From: an uncultured Lachnospiraceae bacterium
GTDB taxonomy: Bacteria > Bacillota > Clostridia > Lachnospirales > Lachnospiraceae
DNA length: 59,798 bases
NCBI GenBank assembly: GCA_905209075.1
Contig: CAJLRL010000013.1
Span: forward strand, 1 to 59,798
Direction: 5' to 3'
The notes under the pieces are model-generated. The model was not told where the DNA came from, searched no databases, and saw nothing but the letters and a program-made list of their open reading frames with translations. The position numbers were made by a program, and so were the translations under genes. This document shows positions 1-10,200 of the stretch, in pieces. Every line of letters begins with the position of its first letter. Position 1 is the stretch's first letter.

Positions 1-92
1 TAAAGAAAAACAAAAACATAACTTTGCTAACCGTAGAAAAATTATGCAATATCATCGATTGCACTCCAAATGATATTGTAGAATTTAAATAG
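1..92 (+). CDS. C-terminal end of an XRE (Cro/CI-type) HTH regulator, 5' end outside window
   Basis: An open frame runs from base 3 to a TAG at 90-92 and encodes about 29 residues ending TVEKLCNIIDCTPNDIVEFK. This is the usual last helix of small Cro/CI-type repressors of the HTH_26 kind, where a 'TLEKLCxxLxCxPxDIxE' ending is typical. The start and most of the HTH lie outside the window. The gene converges on serS and both appear to share the hairpin at 101-152. The identification rests on the tail motif only. Confidence 0.6.
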   Translation, partial: KKNKNITLLTVEKLCNIIDCTPNDIVEFK

Positions 93-100
93 ATAATTGA

Positions 101-152
101 AAACAGCCGTAACCGCGATTCTCTTTTTCAATCGCAGCTACGGCTGTTTTAT
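101..152. terminator. Bidirectional intrinsic terminator between the XRE gene and serS
   Basis: AAACAGCCGTA at 101-111 pairs with TACGGCTGTTT further on, around an inner partly paired loop, and T-rich sequence follows on both strands. It lies between two converging genes and fits both transcripts. Confidence 0.75.
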
Positions 153-178
153 TTACATGAACTAATTTATTTCAAAAA

Positions 179-1468
179 TTAGTGCTTTGGGATAAGCTTT
201 TCTGTTCCACCCATGTATGGCTGAAGTGCCTTAGGGATGTTTACAGATCCATCTGCATTTAAGTTGTTCTCAAGGAATGCGATGAGCATACGTGGTGGAG
301 CAACTACTGTATTGTTTAATGTATGGGCAAAATATTTCTTTCCATCCTCACCCTTTACACGGATCTTGAGACGTCTTGCCTGTGCATCGCCAAGGTTTGA
401 GCAGCTTCCTACCTCGAAGTATTTCTTCTGTCTTGGTGACCATGCCTCTACATCACATGATTTAACCTTAAGGTCTGCAAGATCTCCTGAACAGCACTCA
501 AGTGTACGTACCGGTACATCAAGGCTTCTGAAAAGCTCTACTGTGTATTTCCACATCTTCTCGTACCATTCTTTTGACTCCTCAGGCTTACATACAACGA
601 TCATCTCCTGCTTCTCGAACTGATGGATACGGTAAACACCTCTCTCCTCAATTCCGTGAGCACCTTTCTCCTTACGGAAGCATGGTGAGTAGCTTGTGAG
701 AGTGTAAGGAAGCTTAGCTTCGTCATTTATTGTATCAATGAATTTACCGATCATTGAGTGCTCTGATGTTCCGATAAGGTAAAGATCTTCTCCCTCGATC
801 TTGTACATCATGGCATCCATTTCCTCAAAGCTCATAACACCTGTTACGACATTTGAACGGATCATAAATGGTGGGATGCAGTATGTGAATCCCTTACCGA
901 TCATGAAATCCCTTGCATATGATGTCATAGCAGAGTGAAGACGTGCGATATCTCCCATGAGGTAATAAAATCCATTTCCTGCAACTTTTCCTGCTGCATC
1001 AAGATCTATTCCGTCAAATCTCTCCATGATATCTGTGTGATATGGTATCTCAAAATCAGGAACTACAGGCTCCCCGAATTTTTCATTTTCTACATTGAAT
1101 GTATCGTCTTTTCCGATAGGTACTGATGGATCGATGATGTTTGGGATTTTCATCATATCCTCTAATACTTTATCCTGATATTCTTTCTCAAGTGGCTCAA
1201 GCCCTGTAAGACGTTTTGAGATCTCTGCAACCTCTGCCTTTACAGCCTCTGCCTCTTCTTTTTTGCCCTGTGCCATAAGCGCACCGATCTGCTTTGAAAT
1301 CTGATTCTTTTTTGAACGAAGATCATCAGCTTCCTGCTTAGCCTCTCTGGCCTTCTTATCTAATTCGATCACTTCGTCAACTAATGGAAGCTTGTGATCC
1401 TGGAATTTCTTTTTTATGTTTTCTTTAACGAGTTCTGGATTCTCTCTTAAAAACTTTAAGTCTATCAT
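179..1468 (-). CDS. serS: Seryl-tRNA synthetase
   Basis: This cytoplasmic class II aminoacyl-tRNA synthetase charges tRNA-Ser with serine. The 429-residue length is normal. The N-terminal part (about residues 1-110) is the long antiparallel coiled-coil tRNA arm, starting MIDLKFLRENPELV. The catalytic core follows, with class II motifs including 'GTSEHSMIGKF', 'SPCFRKEKGAHG' (motif 2) and 'NNTVVAPPRMLIAFLENN' (motif 3). The ATG follows a GGAGG ribosome site. A sigma-A-like promoter stands upstream at 1535-1563. I looked for a T-box leader and the short 5' UTR leaves no room for one. The gene appears monocistronic, ending at the hairpin at 101-152. Confidence 0.97.
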   Translation of the reverse strand: MIDLKFLRENPELVKENIKKKFQDHKLPLVDEVIELDKKAREAKQEADDLRSKKNQISKQIGALMAQGKKEEAEAVKAEVAEISKRLTGLEPLEKEYQDKVLEDMMKIPNIIDPSVPIGKDDTFNVENEKFGEPVVPDFEIPYHTDIMERFDGIDLDAAGKVAGNGFYYLMGDIARLHSAMTSYARDFMIGKGFTYCIPPFMIRSNVVTGVMSFEEMDAMMYKIEGEDLYLIGTSEHSMIGKFIDTINDEAKLPYTLTSYSPCFRKEKGAHGIEERGVYRIHQFEKQEMIVVCKPEESKEWYEKMWKYTVELFRSLDVPVRTLECCSGDLADLKVKSCDVEAWSPRQKKYFEVGSCSNLGDAQARRLKIRVKGEDGKKYFAHTLNNTVVAPPRMLIAFLENNLNADGSVNIPKALQPYMGGTEKLIPKH

Positions 1469-1534
1469 AATTCCTCCAAATTGTTTTATAATCTTTTGTA
1501 ACTTATTTCTCTTATAAAGCTACAATCTTTTCAT

Positions 1535-1563
1535 ATTTTACTCTGAAAAGCCTTAAATTGCAA
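1535..1563 (-). promoter_or_regulatory. Sigma-A-type promoter of serS
   Basis: On the minus strand TTGCAA (1558-1563), a 17-nt spacer and TAAAAT (1535-1540) precede serS by about 65 nt. Spacing is ideal and both boxes are one base off consensus. Confidence 0.65.
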
Positions 1564-1588
1564 GTATTTCATAACATAAAGCATTTCA

Positions 1589-2848
1589 TCACGAAAACAA
1601 TTCCATAAGTTTTTTTGCACGGTTTTTCCATGTGTGATCTGCAGATACGATCTTTTTTCCTGCCTCAGCCATTGAATCAAGCTTATCATAATCTGATAAA
1701 AGCTTTTCCATACCGTCAACTATATGGCTGCCGTCACTTTTTGCGCTTAGATCATTAAGATCATAGTATCTAAGGCCTTCCCCATCGCTAAGCACCTCGT
1801 TTAAATAACCGCTTCCATCCGTAAAACATACTGTGTCATTTATTATGGAATTAAACACACGGTCATGCACTCCGTTTTTGAACCATGGCATAATATTTAC
1901 TGATATGCGGCTATCCTTTATGAGTTCAAGACACCTCCTTGAGTTAGTCTGCGGAATTATCGTAAACCGGTTTGGTTTCTTTAATGGCAGTGTTTCCCAG
2001 CCTGCACCGACAACCGCAATCTCAAATCCTGCATTTGCGAGCGTCTGTATCATTTTACCTCTGAAATAGCTCCTTACAAACATATCTACAAATATAGTCT
2101 TATGTATCGGCACACGAAGATCACTAAGTCTTTGTGGTCCCATCTCCTCATTGCAGTGTGATATTATTACATTTTCAACCGTCTTGTCCGGGTTTGCGAT
2201 GAGATCATCTATCATTCCCATATAAAACTGTGCATATTCATCGTTTATTCCATAAATATATTGGTCAAAAAAGGCTAAGTCCGTGTAATTTCCTGTGAAA
2301 ATTATATCTCTTGATTTGTCTTTTGCTTTTGTTTCTTTAGCTATCTTATCACATATGACAGTGTCGGCACTTTTTCCATCCAGTCTGGTTCCGGCAAGTG
2401 GAAGAAATCCGGCTTCGTCAAACTGCGGATAGAATGTGCGCATATATTTCTGATGCTCCCTGTCTATTGACAGATGATGATACTTTTTTATGAGTCCAGG
2501 CAGGATTTTGTCATCCTCAAGCAGATGCTCAAATCTGTTATCGTAAAAATATGGATGGTCTACGGCTATATTATATATCTCTATGTCAAAATGCTGCCAT
2601 ATATAGCCTCTTACGTGGTCGTATATATATTCCTCCCGCTCGAAGCCCTCGAAATTAAATGTAACGATCGCCGTTTTTCCTGACAGGATGAATTTTTTTA
2701 CTTTTTTAACATCCGAGGCGGCATCTTCAAGATTGAAATAAAAGACCAAAAGGCCATGCGCTTCAAACGCCTGGCCCATTTGTCTTGAAAAATAATCTAA
2801 TGTCTCGACTCCACCTTCGAACATTATTATTCGTTCAATTTTACTCAT
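1589..2848 (-). CDS. Glycosyltransferase, CgeB-like (GT-B fold)
   Basis: This 419-residue soluble protein has a C-terminal part (about residues 290-419) resembling the Glyco_trans_1_2/CgeB family. Markers are an NIMPWFKNGVHDRVFNS stretch, then a segment where the protein checks 'DTVCFTDGSGYLNEVL', and a final helix typical of GT-B enzymes. The N-terminal half looks like a Rossmann-type acceptor domain. CgeB relatives glycosylate spore coat or surface proteins, but the substrate here cannot be told. It lies 34 bases downstream of glyA on the same strand and is probably cotranscribed with it. No signal peptide or membrane segment is visible. The family call is by motif memory and the exact function is unknown. 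Confidence 0.6.
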   Translation of the reverse strand: MSKIERIIMFEGGVETLDYFSRQMGQAFEAHGLLVFYFNLEDAASDVKKVKKFILSGKTAIVTFNFEGFEREEYIYDHVRGYIWQHFDIEIYNIAVDHPYFYDNRFEHLLEDDKILPGLIKKYHHLSIDREHQKYMRTFYPQFDEAGFLPLAGTRLDGKSADTVICDKIAKETKAKDKSRDIIFTGNYTDLAFFDQYIYGINDEYAQFYMGMIDDLIANPDKTVENVIISHCNEEMGPQRLSDLRVPIHKTIFVDMFVRSYFRGKMIQTLANAGFEIAVVGAGWETLPLKKPNRFTIIPQTNSRRCLELIKDSRISVNIMPWFKNGVHDRVFNSIINDTVCFTDGSGYLNEVLSDGEGLRYYDLNDLSAKSDGSHIVDGMEKLLSDYDKLDSMAEAGKKIVSADHTWKNRAKKLMELFS

Positions 2849-2882
2849 ACTAATATTTTCTCATGTAATTAAGATTTAAATC

Positions 2883-4130
2883 TTAACGGAAATCCTTAAG
2901 TGGATATTTGTCTGTAAGTTCCTTTATGATCGCTTTTGCAGGCTCTACTGCTGCCTCGCCATCTTTTATTATCATAGCGATTGCCTCTGCAACCTTGTCA
3001 AAATCATCCTCTTTTAATCCTCTTGATGTAGCTGCCGGTGTTCCAAGTCTTATACCACTTGTTACAAATGGCTTCTGAGGATCATTAGGGATCGTGTTTT
3101 TATTTGCTGTGATATGTGCCTGATCGAGAAGCTTCTCTATTGCCTTTCCTGTGAGTCCGAATGGTGTAAGGTCAACAAGCATAAGGTGGTTATCAGTACC
3201 ATCTGAGACGATCTTGATTCCTCTTTCCTGTAATCCCTTGCAGAGAGCCTGGGCATTTTTTACGATCTGCTTCTGGTACTCTTTAAACTCAGGCTGGAGT
3301 GCCTCCTTAAAGCATACAGCTTTTGCTGCGATAACATGCATAAGAGGTCCGCCCTGTGTTCCTGGGAAAATAGCTTTGTTGAAGTTGTATTTATCCTGCA
3401 TTTCCTGACTGCAGAGGATCATTCCACCACGTGGTCCACGGAGAGTTTTATGTGTTGTTGTTGTTGTGACATGTGCATATGGGATCGGGCTTGGATGAAG
3501 TCCTGCTGCAACGAGTCCCGCAATATGTGCCATATCAACCATAAGTACAGCATCCACCTCGTCTGCAATCTCACGGAATTTCTTAAAATCGATAGTTCTT
3601 GCGTAAGCTGACGCTCCGGCAATTATCATCTTTGGTCTGCACTCAAGTGCGATTTCCCTTACCTTATCATAGTCGATGAAGCCTTCATCATTTACTCCGT
3701 AAGGAACTATGTTAAAATATGTACCCGAAAAATTGACTGGAGAACCATGTGTAAGATGTCCGCCGTGGTCTAAGTTCATTCCCATCACCGTATCACCCGG
3801 TTTAAGGATCGCAAACTGTACAGCCATGTTGGCCTGTGCGCCTGAATGTGGCTGTACGTTTACATATTCACATCCGAAAAGTTCTTTTGCCCTTTCTCTT
3901 GCAAGGTCTTCAACTACATCTACACATTCACATCCACCGTAATATCTCTTTCCCGGATATCCCTCTGCGTATTTGTTTGTAAGGATGCTTCCCATTGCTG
4001 ACATAACAGCAGGACTTACCCAGTTTTCCGATGCAATAAGCTCGATATGGCTGTTTTGTCTGTCAAACTCATCTGTGATGGCTGATGCGATTTCTGGATC
4101 TACATTTTTGATGTCGTCAAGTGTGTACAT
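2883..4130 (-). CDS. glyA: Serine hydroxymethyltransferase
   Basis: This PLP enzyme interconverts serine and glycine while charging tetrahydrofolate with a one-carbon unit in the cytoplasm. The 415 residues match the bacterial family length. Visible motifs are 'IELIASENWVSPAV' near the N-terminus, 'YAEGYPGKRYYGGCE', 'VDMAHIAGLVAAGLHPSP' and the PLP-lysine motif 'VTTTTTHKTLRGPRGG'. It has its own promoter at 4194-4222 and an AGGAGAG ribosome site. The CgeB-like glycosyltransferase follows in the same direction. Confidence 0.97.
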   Translation of the reverse strand: MYTLDDIKNVDPEIASAITDEFDRQNSHIELIASENWVSPAVMSAMGSILTNKYAEGYPGKRYYGGCECVDVVEDLARERAKELFGCEYVNVQPHSGAQANMAVQFAILKPGDTVMGMNLDHGGHLTHGSPVNFSGTYFNIVPYGVNDEGFIDYDKVREIALECRPKMIIAGASAYARTIDFKKFREIADEVDAVLMVDMAHIAGLVAAGLHPSPIPYAHVTTTTTHKTLRGPRGGMILCSQEMQDKYNFNKAIFPGTQGGPLMHVIAAKAVCFKEALQPEFKEYQKQIVKNAQALCKGLQERGIKIVSDGTDNHLMLVDLTPFGLTGKAIEKLLDQAHITANKNTIPNDPQKPFVTSGIRLGTPAATSRGLKEDDFDKVAEAIAMIIKDGEAAVEPAKAIIKELTDKYPLKDFR

Positions 4131-4193
4131 AATTCTCTCCTTTAACTGCGTTATTACACTAATACGTTAACCTATTGTGTAAGCTTTTTATTC

Positions 4194-4222
4194 ATTCTAC
4201 TATTATGTTTCCTTACTTGCAA
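4194..4222 (-). promoter_or_regulatory. Sigma-A-type promoter of glyA
   Basis: TTGCAA (4217-4222), N17 and TAGAAT (4194-4199) on the minus strand, about 60 nt before the glyA start. Confidence 0.65.
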
Positions 4223-4243
4223 CACAAAAATGCTAAAATCCAC

Positions 4244-7200
4244 TTACGATCTTTTCTTAATCCTCATTCCCTGCATCACGATTGCTGCTCCAAACATTAC
4301 AAGAAGGATCCATGCTGCAGACATATTGTCATCTCCGCCTTTTACTGAACGGGCATTTTTGATATTATTCTTGCTGTTTGCACTTGGTTTTGCATTACTC
4401 TTTTTATTTATTGCATTGTCTGAAGTACTTCCGGAAACATTTGTCTGTTCATCTGTATCTGTGATGTTGTTTCCAGCATTTTCTCCATTATTTATGCTGC
4501 CTGCATTGTTCTGGTCTGTGCTGTTTTCGTCTGCATTATTTTTATCTGTGTTGTTTTGGTCTGTACTGTTTTTGTCTGTGTTGTTTCTGTCGGTATTATC
4601 CGTTTTTCCTGCCTCTGATCCGGTATTAATGTCATTTCTGCTATCATCTTTTTTACTGTCATCTTTTTTACTATCGTCTTTGACATCATTTTCTGAATCA
4701 TCTGCTTTGTCAGTGTAGGCAATGGCATATGTTGAGAATCTGTCAGTCTTAAATGTAAGCTCTCTGCTCTTTTCGTTATATGCTGTGTCTAGTATCTCTG
4801 CCACTCCGTCATGTACTCTTATCACATGGAATGTTCTTGTAAAACCATCCTCAACATCAAGTAATCCGACCGGTATTGTAACAGAAATGCTAAAGCTTTC
4901 TCCAGGTTCTGCTATCTTTTTGTCTGCCTTGTAAGCACTTCCGTCTGCCTTATATATCTCTGCAAAAAGGTTTATGTCTAAATACATTCCTATTTTGCCG
5001 TCAGAAAGCTTAACGCTTACTTTTTCTTTATCTTCTTTGCTTACACTTTCAGTTATATCGCTTACTGTAAGTTTTAAGTTTACTTTTCCTCCGGCAGCGA
5101 TCACAGCCCTTTCTTCATCAGAGAAAATCGTCTTGTCGCTGACTAGTTTTCCGATAAGCTTTTCTTCATCCACATCTATCTTTGTGGCAGGTGCCTTTTC
5201 ATCAACAACCGTTGTATATGATATATCACCCTTTGCAATATCATCCTTATCGTCTTTAGCTGTGTCATCTTTTATTTTTTCGATAGCCTCTCCTTTTGAA
5301 ATAATTTCTCCGCAGCCCCTGCAATATGTATCTCCTGTGTAGCCTTCCTCTTTTACGGTTGCAGCTTTCGCATTCTTTACTTCTGTACCGCCTGTGTGGA
5401 CATCCGGATTAAATTCTCCGTATTCCTCACCACATACTTCACATATTGCCTTAGTGTGGCAGTCTGCTATTTTGCCTGTGTGTCCGTCATTTACTCTTAT
5501 AGTAAGTGTCTTTGTATTTCCTGATCTGTCTTTTGCTGTGATCGTCTGCGTGCCTTCTGCTGCGCCTACCTCATAACATCCGTCCTCATCTAATGTTATA
5601 GCTGTCTCATTTTCACCATTTACTTTTACTGTAACCGTGTCGAGATTTTCATCTGTAACCTTGATCTTTACAGGATTACAGTATGTCTTTCCGTCCTCTG
5701 CGCCCTCGATCTGTGGATCAGTATTGTCTATGTCTTTAACATATTTTCCTTTTACTTTCCACTCGATGACACCGACTCCGTGAACAGGATCAGCCTCACT
5801 CATCTCCTGTGGAACCATGACCATACGCAGAGCTGTGGTCTTTATCTGTCCAAGCTCTGTCGTATTGTACTTATCAACCTCACAGCCAAGTCCCTTTGCG
5901 TCTTTGATCTCGTTCCAGTCTCCATCTGCATCCTTGTACTCGAATTTAACTTCTTTAGGCATCATTATTCCGCCAAAATCTGTGAAATAATATACATCTG
6001 TGCTGTCTAAAACAACTTCTTCATCCCAGCTGTAGCTTAACCACGCATTCTGTACAGTGGTAGTTCCTGCTTCATATCTGTCATTCCAGTTATGCCATAC
6101 TAACGCAGATTTATCATTTGATGATGATGGTTCAACTCCGTTATTTAACGCAGCGACACCACCAAGGTCATTTGTATAATCACATATTCCTTCTGCTTTG
6201 GCATCAAGTGCAAGATTTTCTTTGTCCTTTGCCTTTTCAAGTGCATCCTTTGCTGCATTTAATGATTCTGCCGCATTTTTTATCTGTGTATCCGATGCAC
6301 TGTCATCGTCCATTACTTTCTGCGCTTCTTCAAGTGCGCTTATAAGCACATCATAGCTTTCTTTTGTATATTTAGTGCCATCTACTGCCTTTGCAGCCTC
6401 TATTGCAGCTGCAAGCTCTGTTTTGTCAGCTTTTACGGAAGCACCATAGACTTTCCATTCAATAACTCCGACTCCATTATTATCTTTTGCCTGCTTTTGC
6501 ATTGTAACTCTTATCACAGTCGTCTTTACAGGAGTAAATTCTACTGTATTGAATTGATCCATAGCTTTTTCATATGATGACTCTGTGGAAACTTTCTGCC
6601 AGTTTCCGTTTCCGTCGAGGTACTCATATACATAGTCTGCCGGTACCTTTATTCCTCCACTTGTGTAGCTGCCTTCTTCTCCGTCATACCAGAAATAGAT
6701 ATCTGCCTTCTGCAGTTCTACTGCACTGTCCCATGTATATGTTATCGACTCAGAACTGCTGACATTTCCCCATGAACCATATTTAGGGATTTCCCAGTTC
6801 GTATTGTATGATTTTTCAGCCGTTTTTCCATCTTTCACTGCTGCAAGCGATTCCCAGCCTGATACATAGCTTGTGGATGCCGTTGCAGAGTATGCAAGAT
6901 TTCCATCCTCTGATGACAGTCTGGTGATAGCTTTTGCAAGTTTTTCTGATGCTATATCCACTGCTGTCTGATCGGCTTCTTTGTCATCGCTTACCTGCTG
7001 TGCTTCTTTTATCTGTGCCTTAAATGCTTCTTTTTCATCATCTGTAAGAGCAAACAGATCAAGGTCAAGCGCATTTGCGTGGTCGATCACCTGACGAAGC
7101 TGCTGCTTATCAACTGTGTTGTCGGAATATCCCCACACTTTCCACTCTATAACACCGCATCCTAAAGTCTTTGGTGACATGATCATCCTTATTGCAGTTG

Positions 7201-10200
7201 TTTTTACCGGTGTAAATGTTGTCGTATTATACTTATCAAGCTCTACGCCTAATCCCTTGGCATTCTTTACATCCTGCCAGTTTCCGTTTGAATCCTTGTA
7301 CTGGTAGCTTACGCTCTTAGGTGCAAAGTTTCCATCTGTAAAGTAATATGCATCTGACTGGCAGATAACGATTTCCTTGTCCCAGTCGTACTCTACCCAT
7401 GCATCACCACTCTGGTTTCCGCCAAGCCAGTTATGCCATACACCATGTGATGTATCGCGTGAACCAGCCGGCTCATAGCCATCATTAAGTCCAGCCACAC
7501 CACCCAGGTCTTCCGGTGTGTTTACTATTGCGCTCGCTGTTGCGCTAAGTGCTGCATTTACTTTTTTCCCAGAAACAACCATAACGTTTGCTATAGCCTT
7601 GAGTTCTGTTCCTTTTACTGTACCACTGACACTGAATGTTCCTTCATTGTTGTATGAATCTTCTGGGATTTCATCCCATACTATCTGATCTGCAGCCAGT
7701 GTTCCGTCAGGATGTACTATCTCCATTGTATCAGGAAGCGATGGCTTTTCACCTTTTCCTGTTATTATAGTGTCTGTCCTGTCAATTCCATCGACATCGC
7801 CTGTCATGTCCACTGTTACCTGCTTTGTTGTAACTGTATCCTCATCAAATACACCTGTTTTTTTGTCTATGACAGTAAGCTCTAATGTGTATTCTCCCGG
7901 AGTGTATGCTTTCATTACCGCATCTGCTTTGTCTGCATCTGCAATAACTGCTTTTGTTCCTTCCGGCTGATCTGCCACTTTCCATTGATATGTGAGTGTA
8001 TTTTCATATGTAGTGTCTGCTGTTGCAGATGAATTAAGCTTTGCTGTTGTAGTGTTTATGTTATCCTGAACAGCTTCCGCCTTATCTATAACAGGAGCCT
8101 TCTTTTCGTCAGGTCTTCCGACATTTACTGTTATAGTCTTTTCTGTGGAAAGCTTTCCATCATTTACTGTAAGCTTAAATTTATATTCCCCATCTAATGA
8201 GGCAGTTATATCTGTAAATGTCTGTGACTCAGATGTAAATGAAACTTCTGCTCCTTCCGGTTTCTCTACGTTTTCCCATTTGTATGTAAGTCTTCCGGAT
8301 GGTGCACCGTCATCATATGCACTTGCTTTTACGTTAAATGCTGTGAGCGCCTGTGGGTTCTCATCTGTTTTTATATCATATATCTTTGGTTCTTCATTTT
8401 CTCCACCATCCTTCTTTGTGATGCTTATCTGTGCGGATTCGCCTTCTGGTACTACAACATATGCAGTTCCTTCATTATCCTTTACATAACACTGGTTCTG
8501 GTTTGAGCTGTCACCACATTCTGCTGTGATGTCATAATATCCGTCACCTACTCCGGCTCCGCTTAAGCTGATCTTTAAAAGATGCTCTTTTCCTGTAGTG
8601 TTATTTACAGTAAGATTCATGACTGCGCCATTTTTATTTATAACAGCCTGTGTGCATGAATCCTGTTCAAGCTCTACATAGACTTTTCCGTCAATTATGT
8701 TTATACGTTTGCCTATTCCGTCAAGTGGAGTCACTGTATATACATCTCCACTCTTAGACACATTGCAGCCATATCCTGTGAGCCCGAAAATTGGATCTGT
8801 AACAACATCAGAGCTTATAGAAAGAAGTGAGCCGTATATTCCCTCGTCACTCTCTCCTGAAAAATCATTCCAGCCGTTATTCATAACGCGTGTTCCACGG
8901 TCATTTACATCCTGTGCTCCGACTCCGCCTTTTGACATTGTATATCTCCAGCTTGTGTTTCCGATATATTCTGAAGATATCTGTCCCATGTTTATTGCGT
9001 TGAAGTTTGATAATTTTGCTGCATAGTTCATCCGCTGTGACCATGCTGTTTCATCTGCATCGGCTGTTGTATCCTCGTATCTGAGCCAGTCATCCATTAT
9101 GTATCCTGCAAGTGAAGCTGTGTACTGGAAATTCCACCATGTCTCACCGCCCCTGAACACAGGATCTGCATACTGATACCATGTCGGCTGTAATCCACGC
9201 ATTGCACGCGTCTTCCACTCTGCCTTTTCCATCTGGCTCAATGCCTTATCTGTATCTGAGCTGCCAGGATAATATTTTCGCAGTGCTTTGGCTGCTGAAT
9301 ATGCACCCTCCTCACCGGTATTATCATACTCAAACTCTGAACCATATGGATAAGCGGCTCTTGTCATGTTTGTTCCTTTTTCTTTTGCAAAAAGGTTCTG
9401 CAGCTTTTCGGCTTCCTCGTCCATTCCCTCATCATACAGAGCTTCTATCATCTGTGGGATCTGCTGCTCGCCATAGTATCCGATCTCATATGCATTTACG
9501 CGGTTAATATAAATTCCATATGCTTTTTCCAGATACCACTCTGCCGGTTTTCTGTACTCGATAAGATCAGGATATGCCTTTTCTATACGGTACATATTAA
9601 AGAATCCTGTAGCCTCCATTACCTCTGAATATGTTCTGGTGTATGGAACAGAGGCATCGCTGTATATTCCTGAGTTTCTGAGATAGTTTGCGACTGTATA
9701 GCTGTCCTGTGTATTTTTCATGTAATTGTCCCACATGAAATCAATAAGATATTTCTCAATTGATTCTATCTCATCAGCCTTTGGATCAAGGTAGTTTTTC
9801 ATCGCCATGAAATTTATATTATCATGACTCCAGTCATCTCCCCAGTGATCCTGCTGTTGGCTGTCCCGTCCGCTTGCAAAATACCAGTCACTGTATATAC
9901 CATATGTTTCGCTGTTTTCATCATTGTCCTGTGACTGTGCTGCGGCAAAATCTGAGTGGGCATTTATTGTCTTATTTAATTCGTCTAAAACATTAAATTC
10001 AAACTGTGTAAATTTCTGCTTCCCATTTGATTTGTAATTGATGCGTACACTGTTATTTCCTATACATTTAAAATCAATGTTATAAATGTGATGTGTCTCA
10101 CCGTTTACCGTCTTTGTCTCAACCAGTTCAGCTGTGGCATCACCACCATGCTCTACTGATCTGCTATTGTTTACAAGATTAATTCCATCATCTGTTACAG

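Noticed and set aside
237..623. Plus-strand frame opposite serS
   Set aside because: It is antisense to a certain serS and its product has no ordered protein features. Likewise the many other frames opposite lon, clpX, tig, mcp and the giant protein.
1469..1588. T-box riboswitch before serS
   Set aside because: The promoter leaves only about 65 nt of leader, too short, and no T-box sequence is seen.
4230..4718. 162-codon plus-strand frame over the end of the giant protein
   Set aside because: Its Leu/Phe/Ser-rich product arises from reading the Asn/Asp/Thr repeat DNA backwards. No ribosome site supports it.
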